A stretch of 64,000 bases of DNA from the NCBI RefSeq assembly GCF_040049275.1, contig NZ_JBDZDT010000003.1, positions 1-64,000 on the forward strand, given 5' to 3'. The stretch is from Aquabacter sp040049275 (GTDB lineage: Bacteria > Pseudomonadota > Alphaproteobacteria > Rhizobiales > Xanthobacteraceae). The position numbers were made by a program, and so were the translations under genes. Shown here piece by piece: positions 1-7,525 of the stretch (positions are counted from its first letter, which is position 1; every line of letters starts with the position of its first letter). Below the pieces are notes generated by a model, which worked only from the letters and a program-made list of their open reading frames with translations, searched no databases and was not told the DNA's origin.

Positions 1-434
1 TCTACCGGGCGGTGCACTCGCCGTTCGGACAGGTGCTGAAAGCGATCCGCGAGAACGAGCCGCGCGCCATCTCGCTGGGCTACCGGGTGAACCAATACAA
101 GACCCTCGCCTTCGTGCTCTCGGCGGCGCTGGCGGGGCTCGCCGGCTCCACCAAGGCCATCGTGTTCCAGCTCGCCTCGCTCACCGACGTCGCCTGGCAG
201 ATGTCGGGCGAAGTGATCCTGATGACCCTGGTGGGCGGCATGGGCACCATCCTCGGCCCGGTGGTGGGCGCCGCCATCATCGTCACCATGCAGAACTACC
301 TCGCCTCGCTGGGCGAATGGGTGCTCGTCATCCAGGGCGTCATCTTCGTGCTGGCGGTGTCGCTCTTCAGACGGGGCGTCGTGGGCGAGATCATCGCCTT
401 CCTGCAGGCGCGCAAGGAAAAGGCGGCGAAGTAA
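1..434 (+). CDS. livM: Branched-chain amino acid ABC transporter permease LivM, C-terminal part
   Basis: This is the C-terminal part of a LivM-type inner-membrane permease; the gene begins before the window. The frame is open from base 3 and reads YRAVHSPFGQVLKAIRENEP. That is the conserved cytoplasmic EAA-like loop of LivM permeases, which contacts the ATPase subunits. Hydrophobic segments follow (about residues 30-50, 75-95 and 105-125), with the typical LVGGMGTILGPVVGA stretch, and the protein ends in a basic tail. It belongs to a different transporter copy from the complete liv operon at 39372-44110. The substrate cannot be told from this fragment. The family assignment is firm. Confidence 0.93.
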   Translation, partial: YRAVHSPFGQVLKAIRENEPRAISLGYRVNQYKTLAFVLSAALAGLAGSTKAIVFQLASLTDVAWQMSGEVILMTLVGGMGTILGPVVGAAIIVTMQNYLASLGEWVLVIQGVIFVLAVSLFRRGVVGEIIAFLQARKEKAAK

Positions 435-448
435 GCCTCCTTCCGGAC

Positions 449-520
449 ATCATCCCCGGGCTTGACCCGGGGATCTCCCCCCGACCCGAGGGGATGGCCG
501 GGTCAAGCCCGGCCATGACG
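449..520. repeat. Intergenic palindromic repeat, family A, copy 1
   Basis: Two inverted repeats lie back to back after livM. The first has arms CCCCGG and CCGGGG around a CTTGAC core. The second is GGCCGGGTCAAGCCCGGCC, followed by ATGACG. The same two-part unit recurs at 2567-2646 and 37521-37602. Elements of this kind are common between genes in alphaproteobacteria. The paired hairpins could stabilise or end transcripts, but no run of T follows them. Confidence 0.85.
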
Positions 521-627
521 ATGGTTGGTGCGCTATGGCTTGGAGCGCGATGGAATCATGCCGCCCCGGCATAAGCGCTCCCACCCCGCCTGTGCCAAGG
601 TACGCTCCAACAAAAGCGGAGGAGAAG

Positions 628-1533
628 ATGCCCCTGGAAGGCGTAACGGAACTCGGCCCGGCCCCGCTCATGGACGGCTTCCGCCTCCTGGACGTGGCGG
701 TGGGCGACGTCACCATCCGCGCGGCGGTGGCCGGCGAGGGGCCGCCCCTCTTGCTGCTGCACGGCCATCCCCAAACCCATGTGACCTGGCGCAAGATCGC
801 CCCGGCTTTGGCGCGGCGCTTCACGGTCGTGGCGTCCGATCTGCGCGGCTATGGCGACAGCTCCAGGCCCGAGGGCGGCGAAGACCACATCGCCTATTCC
901 AAGCGCGAGATGGCGAAGGACCAGGTGGCGCTCATGGCGCGGCTCGGCTTCGAGCGCTTCGCCCTCATCGGCCACGACCGGGGCGGGCGCGTCGCCCACC
1001 GCATGGCGCTCGACTTTCCGGAGGCGGTCTCGAAGGTCTGCGTCATCGACATCGCCCCCACCGCCACCATGTACGCCATGACCGACAAGGCGTTCGCCAC
1101 CCGCTATTTCTGGTGGTTCTTCCTGATCCAGCCCTATCCCCTGCCCGAGCGCATGATCGGCGCCGACCCGGAATATTTCCTGCGCCGCCATCTCGACGGC
1201 CAGACCAAGACCCCCGGCGCCACCGAGCCCGAAGCCTTCGCCGAATATCTGCGCTGCTACATGGACCCGGCTTTGCGCCACGCCATCTGCGAGGATTATC
1301 GCGCCGCCGCCGGCATCGACCTCGTCCATGACGCGGCCGATGCGCGCGCACGGATCGAGGCGCCGCTGCTGGCCTTGTGGGGCGGGCGCGGCGTGGTGGG
1401 CGAGCTCTATGACGTCCTCGCCACTTGGCGCGAGAAGGCGGGTGAGGTAAGCGGCCGCGCGCTGGATTGCGGCCATCTGGTGCAGGAAGAGCGGCCGGAG
1501 GAGACATTGAACGAGCTGATGAATTTCCTCTGA
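628..1533 (+). CDS. Alpha/beta hydrolase of the haloacetate dehalogenase family
   Basis: A cytoplasmic alpha/beta hydrolase of 301 residues. The ATG at 628 was chosen because GGAGG stands just upstream; the frame is open further up but without a good ribosome site. It has the oxyanion loop HGHPQTH (45-51), the nucleophile motif GHDRGGR with Asp117 and Arg118/Arg121, Asp141 in VIDIAP, and a C-terminal catalytic His in DCGHLVQEERPEE. These match fluoroacetate/haloacetate dehalogenases, which hydrolyse 2-haloacids to 2-hydroxyacids. The halide-pocket His-Trp pair of fluoroacetate dehalogenase reads Trp162-Trp163 here, so activity on fluoroacetate is doubtful. It appears to be a single gene, separated from livM by a repeat. 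An epoxide hydrolase or esterase remains possible. Confidence 0.85.
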   Translation: MPLEGVTELGPAPLMDGFRLLDVAVGDVTIRAAVAGEGPPLLLLHGHPQTHVTWRKIAPALARRFTVVASDLRGYGDSSRPEGGEDHIAYSKREMAKDQVALMARLGFERFALIGHDRGGRVAHRMALDFPEAVSKVCVIDIAPTATMYAMTDKAFATRYFWWFFLIQPYPLPERMIGADPEYFLRRHLDGQTKTPGATEPEAFAEYLRCYMDPALRHAICEDYRAAAGIDLVHDAADARARIEAPLLALWGGRGVVGELYDVLATWREKAGEVSGRALDCGHLVQEERPEETLNELMNFL

Positions 1534-1586
1534 CGCGGAACCGGACGGGATCAGTTGACTTGATCCACGCCCACGCCGCAGGTTGA

Positions 1587-2546
1587 ATGCGGCGATCTTC
1601 GCCCCGGAACCCTGCCTTGCCCGCCGTCTCCGTCTGCATCCCCGCCTATCGGCAGGTGGCCGCCCTTGAGCAGGCCCTGGATTCGCTCGTAGTCCAGCGC
1701 TTCACCAACTATGACGTGGTGATCACCGACGATTCGCCGGACAGCGAGGTGGAAGCGCTGATCCGCACCTATGATTTCGGCGGCCGGCTGCGCTATTTCC
1801 GCAATCCGCACCCCCTCGGCGCGCCGCGCAACTGGGACGAGGCCATCCGCCTGTCCCACGCGCCGCTCATCAAGATGCTGCATCCCCACGACCGCTTCGC
1901 CCATCCCGATGCGCTCGGGCGGTTCGTGGCCCTGATGGACGAGAACCCCGACTGCCTGCTGGGCTTCGCCGCGAGCCGGGTGGAGGATGAAGCCGGCCAG
2001 ACGTCCCTCAACGCCGCCGATCCCGCCCAGCTGGCGGACCTGAAGCGCCGGCCGGAACGGCTGCTGCTGGGCGATGTGATCGGATCGGCCAGCGCCGCCA
2101 TCCGCCGCCGCGCGCCGCCTTTGGAGTATGATCCGCGCCTGACGCGGCTGGTGGATGTGGATCTCCATTTGCGCGCGCTGCGCCTCAACCCGCGCCTCGC
2201 CTATCTGGAAGAGCCGCTCACCCTCATCTCCACCGAGCCGCCCCCTTCCACGCCCGAAGATCGGACGCTGGAGGTGCGCGAGGCGCTCGTCATCTTCCAG
2301 AAGGTGTTCGACCAGCTCCACGACGACCCGGACGCGGCCCTTTACTGGTGGCGCATGCTGAAGCGCCACAAGGTGCGCAGCTTCAAGCAGCTGGTGCGTC
2401 TGGGCGAGCCGCCGCCGGCGCTCGCCGCTTATTTCCGCCGCCTCTATGCCTGCCCGCCGCGGGACGGCGAGCGCAGCCTTGCCGACGCCCTCACCGCTCC
2501 GTTCCGGCTGGCTTGGCGGCCGATCCACACGCTGTTCAAGTCCTAA
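1587..2546 (+). CDS. Glycosyltransferase family 2 protein
   Basis: A 319-residue GT-A fold glycosyltransferase. The nucleotide-sugar binding start VSVCIPAYRQ lies at about residues 14-24, and a VVITDDSPD motif follows at about 48-56, as in family 2 enzymes. A second acidic patch, KMLHPHDRF, occupies the place of the usual DxD region. No membrane segment is evident, so it is probably cytosolic. It stands alone between the hydrolase and a convergent dehydrogenase gene, well away from the exopolysaccharide locus. Donor and acceptor sugars cannot be inferred. Confidence 0.87.
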   Translation: MRRSSPRNPALPAVSVCIPAYRQVAALEQALDSLVVQRFTNYDVVITDDSPDSEVEALIRTYDFGGRLRYFRNPHPLGAPRNWDEAIRLSHAPLIKMLHPHDRFAHPDALGRFVALMDENPDCLLGFAASRVEDEAGQTSLNAADPAQLADLKRRPERLLLGDVIGSASAAIRRRAPPLEYDPRLTRLVDVDLHLRALRLNPRLAYLEEPLTLISTEPPPSTPEDRTLEVREALVIFQKVFDQLHDDPDAALYWWRMLKRHKVRSFKQLVRLGEPPPALAAYFRRLYACPPRDGERSLADALTAPFRLAWRPIHTLFKS

Positions 2547-2566
2547 GGATTTTTCCCTCTCCTCCG

Positions 2567-2646
2567 TCATCCCCGGACTTGATCCGGGGATCTTCCGACG
2601 GTGAGCGCAACAGCGGGAGATGGCCGGGTCAAGCCCGGCCATGACG
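2567..2646. repeat. Intergenic palindromic repeat, family A, copy 2
   Basis: The same bipartite element as at 449-520. One inverted repeat, CCCCGGACTTGATCCGGGG, is followed by a variable 25-30 bp spacer and then GGCCGGGTCAAGCCCGGCC with ATGACG. It lies between the stops of two convergent genes, where it could act as a bidirectional transcript end. Confidence 0.85.
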
Positions 2647-2654
2647 ACGCTTTT

Positions 2655-3719
2655 TCAGCCCGCCACCGCCTCGGCAATGGCCTTCCCGCACTCCACGGTG
2701 GACGCCTTGCCGCCGAGATCGCGGGTGCGCAAGGACGGCTCCGCCAGCACGGTCTCGATGGCGGCCACCACCGCGTCCGCCGCATCTTTGTGGCCGAGAT
2801 GCTCCAACATCATGGCGCCGGACCAGATCTGGCCGATGGGGTTGGCGATGCCCTGGCCGGCAATGTCCGGGGCCGAGCCGTGCACCGGCTCGAACATGGA
2901 GGGAAACTCCCGCTCGGGATTGATGTTGGCCCCCGGCGCGATGCCGAGCGAGCCTGCCACCGCCGGGCCAAGGTCGGAGAGGATGTCGCCGAACAGGTTG
3001 GAGGCCACCACCACGTCGAAGCGGTCCGGATTCATCACGAAATGGGCCGCGAGGATGTCGATATGGTACTGGTCGGTGCGGATGTCGGGATAATCCTTGC
3101 TCATCGCCGCGAAGCGCTCGTCCCAATAGGGCATGGTGTGGACGATGCCGTTGGACTTGGTGGCGGAGGTGACGTGCTTCTTCGCCCGCGTGCGCGCCAG
3201 CTCGAACGCATAGCGCATGATGGCGTCGGTGCCCTTGCGGGTGAAAACCGCCTGCTGGGAGGCGAACTCCCGTTCCGTGCCGGCGAACATGCGCCCGCCA
3301 ATGACGGAATACTCGCCCTCATTGTTCTCGCGCACCACGTAGAAGTCGATGTCCTTCGCCGTGCGCCCGGCGAGCGGCGAGGTCATGCCCTTCAGCAGCC
3401 GCACGGGGCGGAGGGCCACATATTGCTGGAAGGTGCGGCGGATGGGGATGAGCAGGCCCCAGAGCGAGACATGGTCCGGCACGCCGGGAAAGCCCACCGC
3501 GCCGAGATAAATGGCGTCATGCCCCTTGATGCGGTCGAGGCCGTCCTTGGGCATCATCTCGCCGTGCTTCTGGAAATAGGCGCAGCTCCAGTCGAAATGA
3601 TCCCATTGGAAGGAAATGCCGAAGCGCTTGCCGGCAGCCTCCAGCACCCGGATGCCCTCGGGCACCACTTCGTTGCCGATGCCGTCGCCGGGAATGGCGG
3701 CGATGCGATACTGCGCCAT
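2655..3719 (-). CDS. Tartrate dehydrogenase / D-malate dehydrogenase (decarboxylating)
   Basis: A 354-residue NAD-dependent beta-decarboxylating dehydrogenase of the isopropylmalate/isocitrate superfamily. It starts MAQYRIAAIPGDGIGNEV, the nucleotide/substrate loop of the family. Other family hallmarks are the RENNEGEYS motif, the NLFGDILSDLGP metal-binding segment, and EPVHGSAPDIAGQGIANP near the C-terminus. The sequence style (FDWSCAYFQKHGEMMP, SLWGLLIPIRR) fits the tartrate/D-malate branch rather than LeuB. It would oxidise D-malate to pyruvate or convert tartrate. A much longer upstream open frame exists, but the ATG at 3719 gives the correct length and is preceded by AAGGAGG. A LysR gene is divergent, the usual arrangement for inducible D-malate/tartrate enzymes (dmlA/ttuC type). 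Confidence 0.9.
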   Translation of the reverse strand: MAQYRIAAIPGDGIGNEVVPEGIRVLEAAGKRFGISFQWDHFDWSCAYFQKHGEMMPKDGLDRIKGHDAIYLGAVGFPGVPDHVSLWGLLIPIRRTFQQYVALRPVRLLKGMTSPLAGRTAKDIDFYVVRENNEGEYSVIGGRMFAGTEREFASQQAVFTRKGTDAIMRYAFELARTRAKKHVTSATKSNGIVHTMPYWDERFAAMSKDYPDIRTDQYHIDILAAHFVMNPDRFDVVVASNLFGDILSDLGPAVAGSLGIAPGANINPEREFPSMFEPVHGSAPDIAGQGIANPIGQIWSGAMMLEHLGHKDAADAVVAAIETVLAEPSLRTRDLGGKASTVECGKAIAEAVAG

Positions 3720-3839
3720 GACATCCTCCTTGGGGCTTTGGCCCCTGCTTGGTCCGCGAGCGGGACGGCGGCACACTATCGCGCAGCGGTGCAAATGCCC
3801 TATGCCGATTGCACCTTGTTCCATATCGAGGTGGCATGA
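3720..3839. promoter_or_regulatory. Divergent promoter region between tartrate dehydrogenase and LysR gene
   Basis: These 120 bases separate the divergent starts at 3719 and 3840. The segment GTGCAAATGCCTATGCCGAT, with nearby GATTGCACC, is a candidate LysR binding region (GTGCAAAT and ATTGCACC are inverted near-copies). LysR proteins usually bind such shared regions and activate the divergent gene. The operator call is inference from symmetry and location. Confidence 0.5.
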
Positions 3840-4745
3840 ATGGAAGCGGCGTGGCTGGAGGACTTCATCGCGCTGGCGGAGTGCATGAATTTTTCCCGCG
3901 CGGCGGAGCGCCGGAATGTCACCCAGCCCGCCTTCAGCCGCCGCATCCGCGCGCTGGAAGCCTGGGTGGGCGCGCCTTTGTTCGACCGCGACACCCATCG
4001 CCTCGCGCTGACCCCGGCGGGAGACGCCTTCCACCCCGTGGCGGAAGAAGCGCTGCATCTCCTCCAGCGCGGGCGCAAAGCGGCCGTCGAGGCGGCGCGG
4101 GGGGCCTCGGGGGAGCTGACCTTCCTTGCCACCCATGCCTTGTCGCTCACCTTCTTCCCGGCGTGGCTGCGCACTTTGGAAGGCGCGGTGGCGGACAGCG
4201 CGGTGCGCCTCGCGGCGGACAACATGGAGGCGTGCGAGCGCATGATGCTGGAAGGGCGCGGGCAGTTCTTCCTCTGCCACCACCACCCCGCCGCGCCGAG
4301 CCGGCTGGATGCCTCCGGCTTCCTCTCGGTGACGCTGGGGGCGGACACGCTGATCCCGGTCTGCGGGCGCGATGGCGAGGGAAGACCGCTCCATGCCCTG
4401 CCGGGCACGAAGGAGGCCCCGGTACCCTATCTCGCCTTCAGCGCGGAATCCGGCATGGGCCGCATCGTGGAGGCGGCCCGCGCGGCCGGCGGGCCAGCGG
4501 CGGTGCTGAAGCCGGTCTTCACCTCGCATCTTTCCACGGCGCTGAAAATGCTGGCGGCGGACGGGCGCGGCGTCGCCTATGCTCCGCTCAGTCTTGCGGC
4601 GGACGACCTGGAGCCGGGCGGCCGCCTCGCCCGCGCGGGCGGCGAGGAATGGGACATCCCCATGGAAATCCGCCTGCTGCGCCCGAAGGCGCGCATGACG
4701 CCGGCAGCGGAAGCGTTCTGGAAGGCGGCGGCTGGCGGTCTGTGA
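3840..4745 (+). CDS. LysR-family transcriptional regulator
   Basis: A 301-residue LysR regulator. The N-terminal winged helix-turn-helix (about residues 1-62) reads WLEDFIALAECMNFSRAAE, then NVTQPAFSRRIRALEAWVGA and LFDRDTHRLALTPAG, the classic LysR pattern. The rest is a periplasmic-binding-protein-like effector domain. It is transcribed away from the tartrate/D-malate dehydrogenase gene across a 120 bp gap and most likely activates it in response to its substrate. That role rests on gene position. Confidence 0.92.
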   Translation: MEAAWLEDFIALAECMNFSRAAERRNVTQPAFSRRIRALEAWVGAPLFDRDTHRLALTPAGDAFHPVAEEALHLLQRGRKAAVEAARGASGELTFLATHALSLTFFPAWLRTLEGAVADSAVRLAADNMEACERMMLEGRGQFFLCHHHPAAPSRLDASGFLSVTLGADTLIPVCGRDGEGRPLHALPGTKEAPVPYLAFSAESGMGRIVEAARAAGGPAAVLKPVFTSHLSTALKMLAADGRGVAYAPLSLAADDLEPGGRLARAGGEEWDIPMEIRLLRPKARMTPAAEAFWKAAAGGL

Positions 4746-4762
4746 ACCGTTGTCATATGCGC

Positions 4763-4882
4763 TCCCTCTCCCGCTTGCGGGGGAGGGCTGGGGAGGGGGA
4801 AGGCGCACGCCCTCAATCCCGAGGCCATGGCTCTGCTTGAGGTGCCCCCTCCCTAACCCTCCCCCGCAAGCGGGAGAGGGAA
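4763..4882. repeat. Intergenic palindromic repeat, family B, copy 1
   Basis: A long inverted repeat fills the gap between the LysR gene and the convergent polyphosphate kinase gene. The left arm CCCTCTCCCGCTTGCGGGGG and the right arm CCCCCGCAAGCGGGAGAGGG are near-complementary and enclose about 80 bp that includes GGGGAGGGGGAAGG and CCCCCTCCCTAACC. A second full copy is at 47210-47323 and a core copy lies inside a coding region at 53016-53041. Confidence 0.82.
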
Positions 4883-4904
4883 TCCAGAAGACGGCCCCTC
4901 GCCC

Positions 4905-6389
4905 CTACCCCGCCGCCTTCTCCAGCCGGTCGGCGATGGTGGTGAGGACCTGCACCCGGCACCAGTGCTTGTCCTGCGCCGTCACAAGCGTCCAGGGGGC
5001 GTAATAGGTGCTGGTGCGGTCCACCATGTCGGTCACGGCGGCATCGTAGAGGGGCCATTTCTCGCGGTTGCGCCAATCCTCGGGGGTGAGCTTGAAGCGC
5101 TTGTAGGCGACGCGCTCGCGTTCTTCGAAGCGGCGCGCCTGCTCGTCCTGGGTGATGGCGAGCCAGAACTTCACCACCACATAGCCCGCCTCGCACAGTT
5201 CGTGCTCGAAATCGTTGATCTCGCCATAGGCCCGGCCCCACTCGTCAGGCGCGGCGAAATTCTCCACCCGCTCCACTAGCACGCGCCCGTACCAGCTGCG
5301 GTCGAACACGGCGACATCGCCGCGCTTCGGCACGGACCGCCAGAAGCGCCAGAGATAGGGCCGGGCCTTCTCCTCGTCCGTGGGCGCGCTGATGGGGTGG
5401 ACCAGGAAATGGCGCGGGTCGAGCGCCTGGCGCAAGCGCATGATGGTACTGCTCTTGCCGGCCGCATCGCTCCCCTCGAACACGCAGACGAGCCCGCTCT
5501 TGCTGAATTTGGCGGATTGCGTGAAGCGCGTGATGCGCCGCTGCTGGATGTCCAGCCGCGCGCGATATTCGTCGTCCGGCAGTGCGTTCGAGAAATCGAG
5601 GCTGGAGAGGATGCTCACCTTCGGCAGCGCGTCGGGCAGGGCCTTGACCGGTTCCGGCGCGGGGGCCGGCGGCGGCGGAGGCTGGATCGCCTTCTCCAGC
5701 ACTTCCATCAGCGCATGGCCGACCATGGCGTCGCGATAATGATCATCCTCGGAGGGCACGACGATCCAGGGCGCCTCCACCGTGGAGGTGATGCGGAACG
5801 CCTCCGTCGCCGCCGCCTCCAGATGCCGCCGCTGCTTCTTGCCGGAAATCGCCTCCCATTCCCGCACCACGGGGCGGTCGGGCTTGCCGCGCAGGGCCTT
5901 CAGGCGGGCGAGGGCCTCCCGCGGCTCCAGATAGAGCCACAGCTTCAGGATGAAGACGCCCTCGCGCCACAGCATCTCCTCGAAGCGGTTGATGGCGTTG
6001 AGGCGCTCGGTGAAGCGCGTGCGTCCCTCCCCGTCCAGCACGTGGGAGGCCAGGACGTCGTGATACCAGGAGCCGAGCACGATGCCGATCTCCCCGGCGG
6101 CGGGCATGTCGCGCCAATAACGCCACATGTCGGGGCGGGCGCTCTCCTCGCAGGTGGGCGCCTCATAGGTCAGCGTGCGCAGCTTGCGGGCATCGAGCCA
6201 GCCATAGAGCTGGTTGAGCACGGCGCCCTTACCGGCGCCGTCCGCGCCGCCCAGCAGCACCAGGATGCTGCGCTTCCGGCCCGCGATCAGCTCCGCCTGG
6301 AGGTCGAGCAGGTCCTCGTGGAGCTTGGGCTCCAGCGCCTTGAACGCCGCCTTGTCGAGGCGCCTCTCGATCTTCATGGAATCAAACAT
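4905..6389 (-). CDS. pap: Polyphosphate:AMP phosphotransferase (two-domain PPK2)
   Basis: A 494-residue protein with two tandem polyphosphate kinase 2 domains joined by a Pro/Ala-rich linker (about 236-250). The N-terminal domain has a P-loop GGADGAGKG (47-55) and the C-terminal domain EGSDAAGKSS (305-314), with FDRSWYGRV (362-370) as its Walker B/lid motif. The N-terminal equivalent is changed to GSWYHDV. Two-domain class II PPK2 enzymes use polyphosphate to phosphorylate AMP to ADP, with the C-terminal domain carrying the activity. Length and architecture fit. The ATG at 6389 was chosen because the first domain follows at once. Only 14 bp separate it from the divergent asparaginase frame. 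Confidence 0.9.
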   Translation of the reverse strand: MFDSMKIERRLDKAAFKALEPKLHEDLLDLQAELIAGRKRSILVLLGGADGAGKGAVLNQLYGWLDARKLRTLTYEAPTCEESARPDMWRYWRDMPAAGEIGIVLGSWYHDVLASHVLDGEGRTRFTERLNAINRFEEMLWREGVFILKLWLYLEPREALARLKALRGKPDRPVVREWEAISGKKQRRHLEAAATEAFRITSTVEAPWIVVPSEDDHYRDAMVGHALMEVLEKAIQPPPPPAPAPEPVKALPDALPKVSILSSLDFSNALPDDEYRARLDIQQRRITRFTQSAKFSKSGLVCVFEGSDAAGKSSTIMRLRQALDPRHFLVHPISAPTDEEKARPYLWRFWRSVPKRGDVAVFDRSWYGRVLVERVENFAAPDEWGRAYGEINDFEHELCEAGYVVVKFWLAITQDEQARRFEERERVAYKRFKLTPEDWRNREKWPLYDAAVTDMVDRTSTYYAPWTLVTAQDKHWCRVQVLTTIADRLEKAAG

Positions 6390-6403
6390 GAAATACCCGT
6401 CCC

Positions 6404-7519
6404 GTGAACGGCGGGCATGGTCTGGCGGTCGGGAGACCGCGTCAAGCCGGCCGGCTTGATGCGCCGCGCCGCCTTGCTGCATGCTTTCCGCTTCGCCTGT
6501 TCGCCTGCCTTCCCTCCCCGGCCGGAGCCGCGCCCTTGCCCCATATCGTCATACTTGCCACCGGCGGCACCATTGCCGGCGCCTCGGATGCCCGGTCTCA
6601 AGCCGGCTACAATGCCGGCCAGATCTCGGCGGAGCAGCTGGTGGCCGCCGCGCCGGGCCTGGAGATGATCGCCCGCATCAGCACCGAGCAGGTCGCCACC
6701 ATCGGCAGCCAGGACATGAACGAGACGGTGTGGTTCACGCTCGCCGCGCGCATCGATGCGCTCCTGGCCCGGGACGATGTGGACGGCGTCCTCGTCACCC
6801 ATGGCACCGACACGCTGGAGGAGACGGCGCTGTTTCTCGACCTGGTGGTGAGCGGCGAGAAGCCGGTGGTGCTGGTGGGCGCCATGCGGCCGGCCACCGC
6901 CCTCAGCGCCGACGGCCCGCTCAACCTTTTAGAGGCGGTGCTGGTGGCCACCGCGCCGCAGGCCCGCAACCGGGGCACGCTGGTGGTCCTGAACGACATG
7001 ATCCATGGCGCCATGGACGTGACCAAAAGCAGCACCATGGAGGTGCAGACCTTCCGCTCGCCGAATTTCGGCCCGGCGGGGCATGTGACGCCCAATGGCG
7101 TCGTCTTCTTCCGCCGGGCGGCCCGCCGCCCGGTCACGTACATTCTGCCCCCCGCCCCGCCTTTGCCGCGCGTCTCCATCATCTATGCCCATGCCGGCAT
7201 GGATGACGGGGAGATCCGGGGCGCGGTGGCGGCGGGCGCCAAGGGCATCGTGCTGGCCGGCGTCGGCGACGGCAACGCCGCCAAGGCGGCCATCGCCGCG
7301 CTGTCGGAGGCGGTGGCCGCCGGCATCGTCGTGGTGCGCGCGAGCCGCACGGGCTCGGGGCCGGTGATGCGCAACATCGAGGTGCCGGACGACGCTTTGG
7401 GCTTCGTCGCGTCGGACTTCTACGGGCCGGCGAAGGCCCGCGTCCTGCTCCAGCTCCTCATCGCCAATGGCATCACCACGCCCGGCGCGGTGCAAATGGC
7501 CTTTGGCGGGCCGATCTGA
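6404..7519 (+). CDS. L-asparaginase (type II-like)
   Basis: A family asparaginase that hydrolyses L-asparagine to aspartate and ammonia. The mature part starts at PHIVILATGGTIAG, with the nucleophile Thr in TGGTIAG. The second catalytic set is THGTDTLEETA, and GAMRPATALSADGPLNL is the third conserved block. A hydrophobic stretch, RLFACLPSPAGAAP, just before the catalytic domain looks like the end of a signal peptide, so a periplasmic type II enzyme is likely. The start is uncertain: in this frame only a GTG at 6404 is available upstream, giving an unusually long Arg-rich leader. Another frame offers ATGCGCCGCGCC at about 6458, a better signal-peptide start, which suggests a small frame error. 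Confidence 0.9.
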   Translation: MNGGHGLAVGRPRQAGRLDAPRRLAACFPLRLFACLPSPAGAAPLPHIVILATGGTIAGASDARSQAGYNAGQISAEQLVAAAPGLEMIARISTEQVATIGSQDMNETVWFTLAARIDALLARDDVDGVLVTHGTDTLEETALFLDLVVSGEKPVVLVGAMRPATALSADGPLNLLEAVLVATAPQARNRGTLVVLNDMIHGAMDVTKSSTMEVQTFRSPNFGPAGHVTPNGVVFFRRAARRPVTYILPPAPPLPRVSIIYAHAGMDDGEIRGAVAAGAKGIVLAGVGDGNAAKAAIAALSEAVAAGIVVVRASRTGSGPVMRNIEVPDDALGFVASDFYGPAKARVLLQLLIANGITTPGAVQMAFGGPI

Positions 7520-7525
7520 CCCGCC

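Noticed and set aside
2655..4808. A 717-codon frame suggesting a fusion of the tartrate dehydrogenase with an upstream domain
   Set aside because: The upstream half overlaps the LysR gene on the other strand and is shadow sequence. The true start has a ribosome site and gives normal family length.
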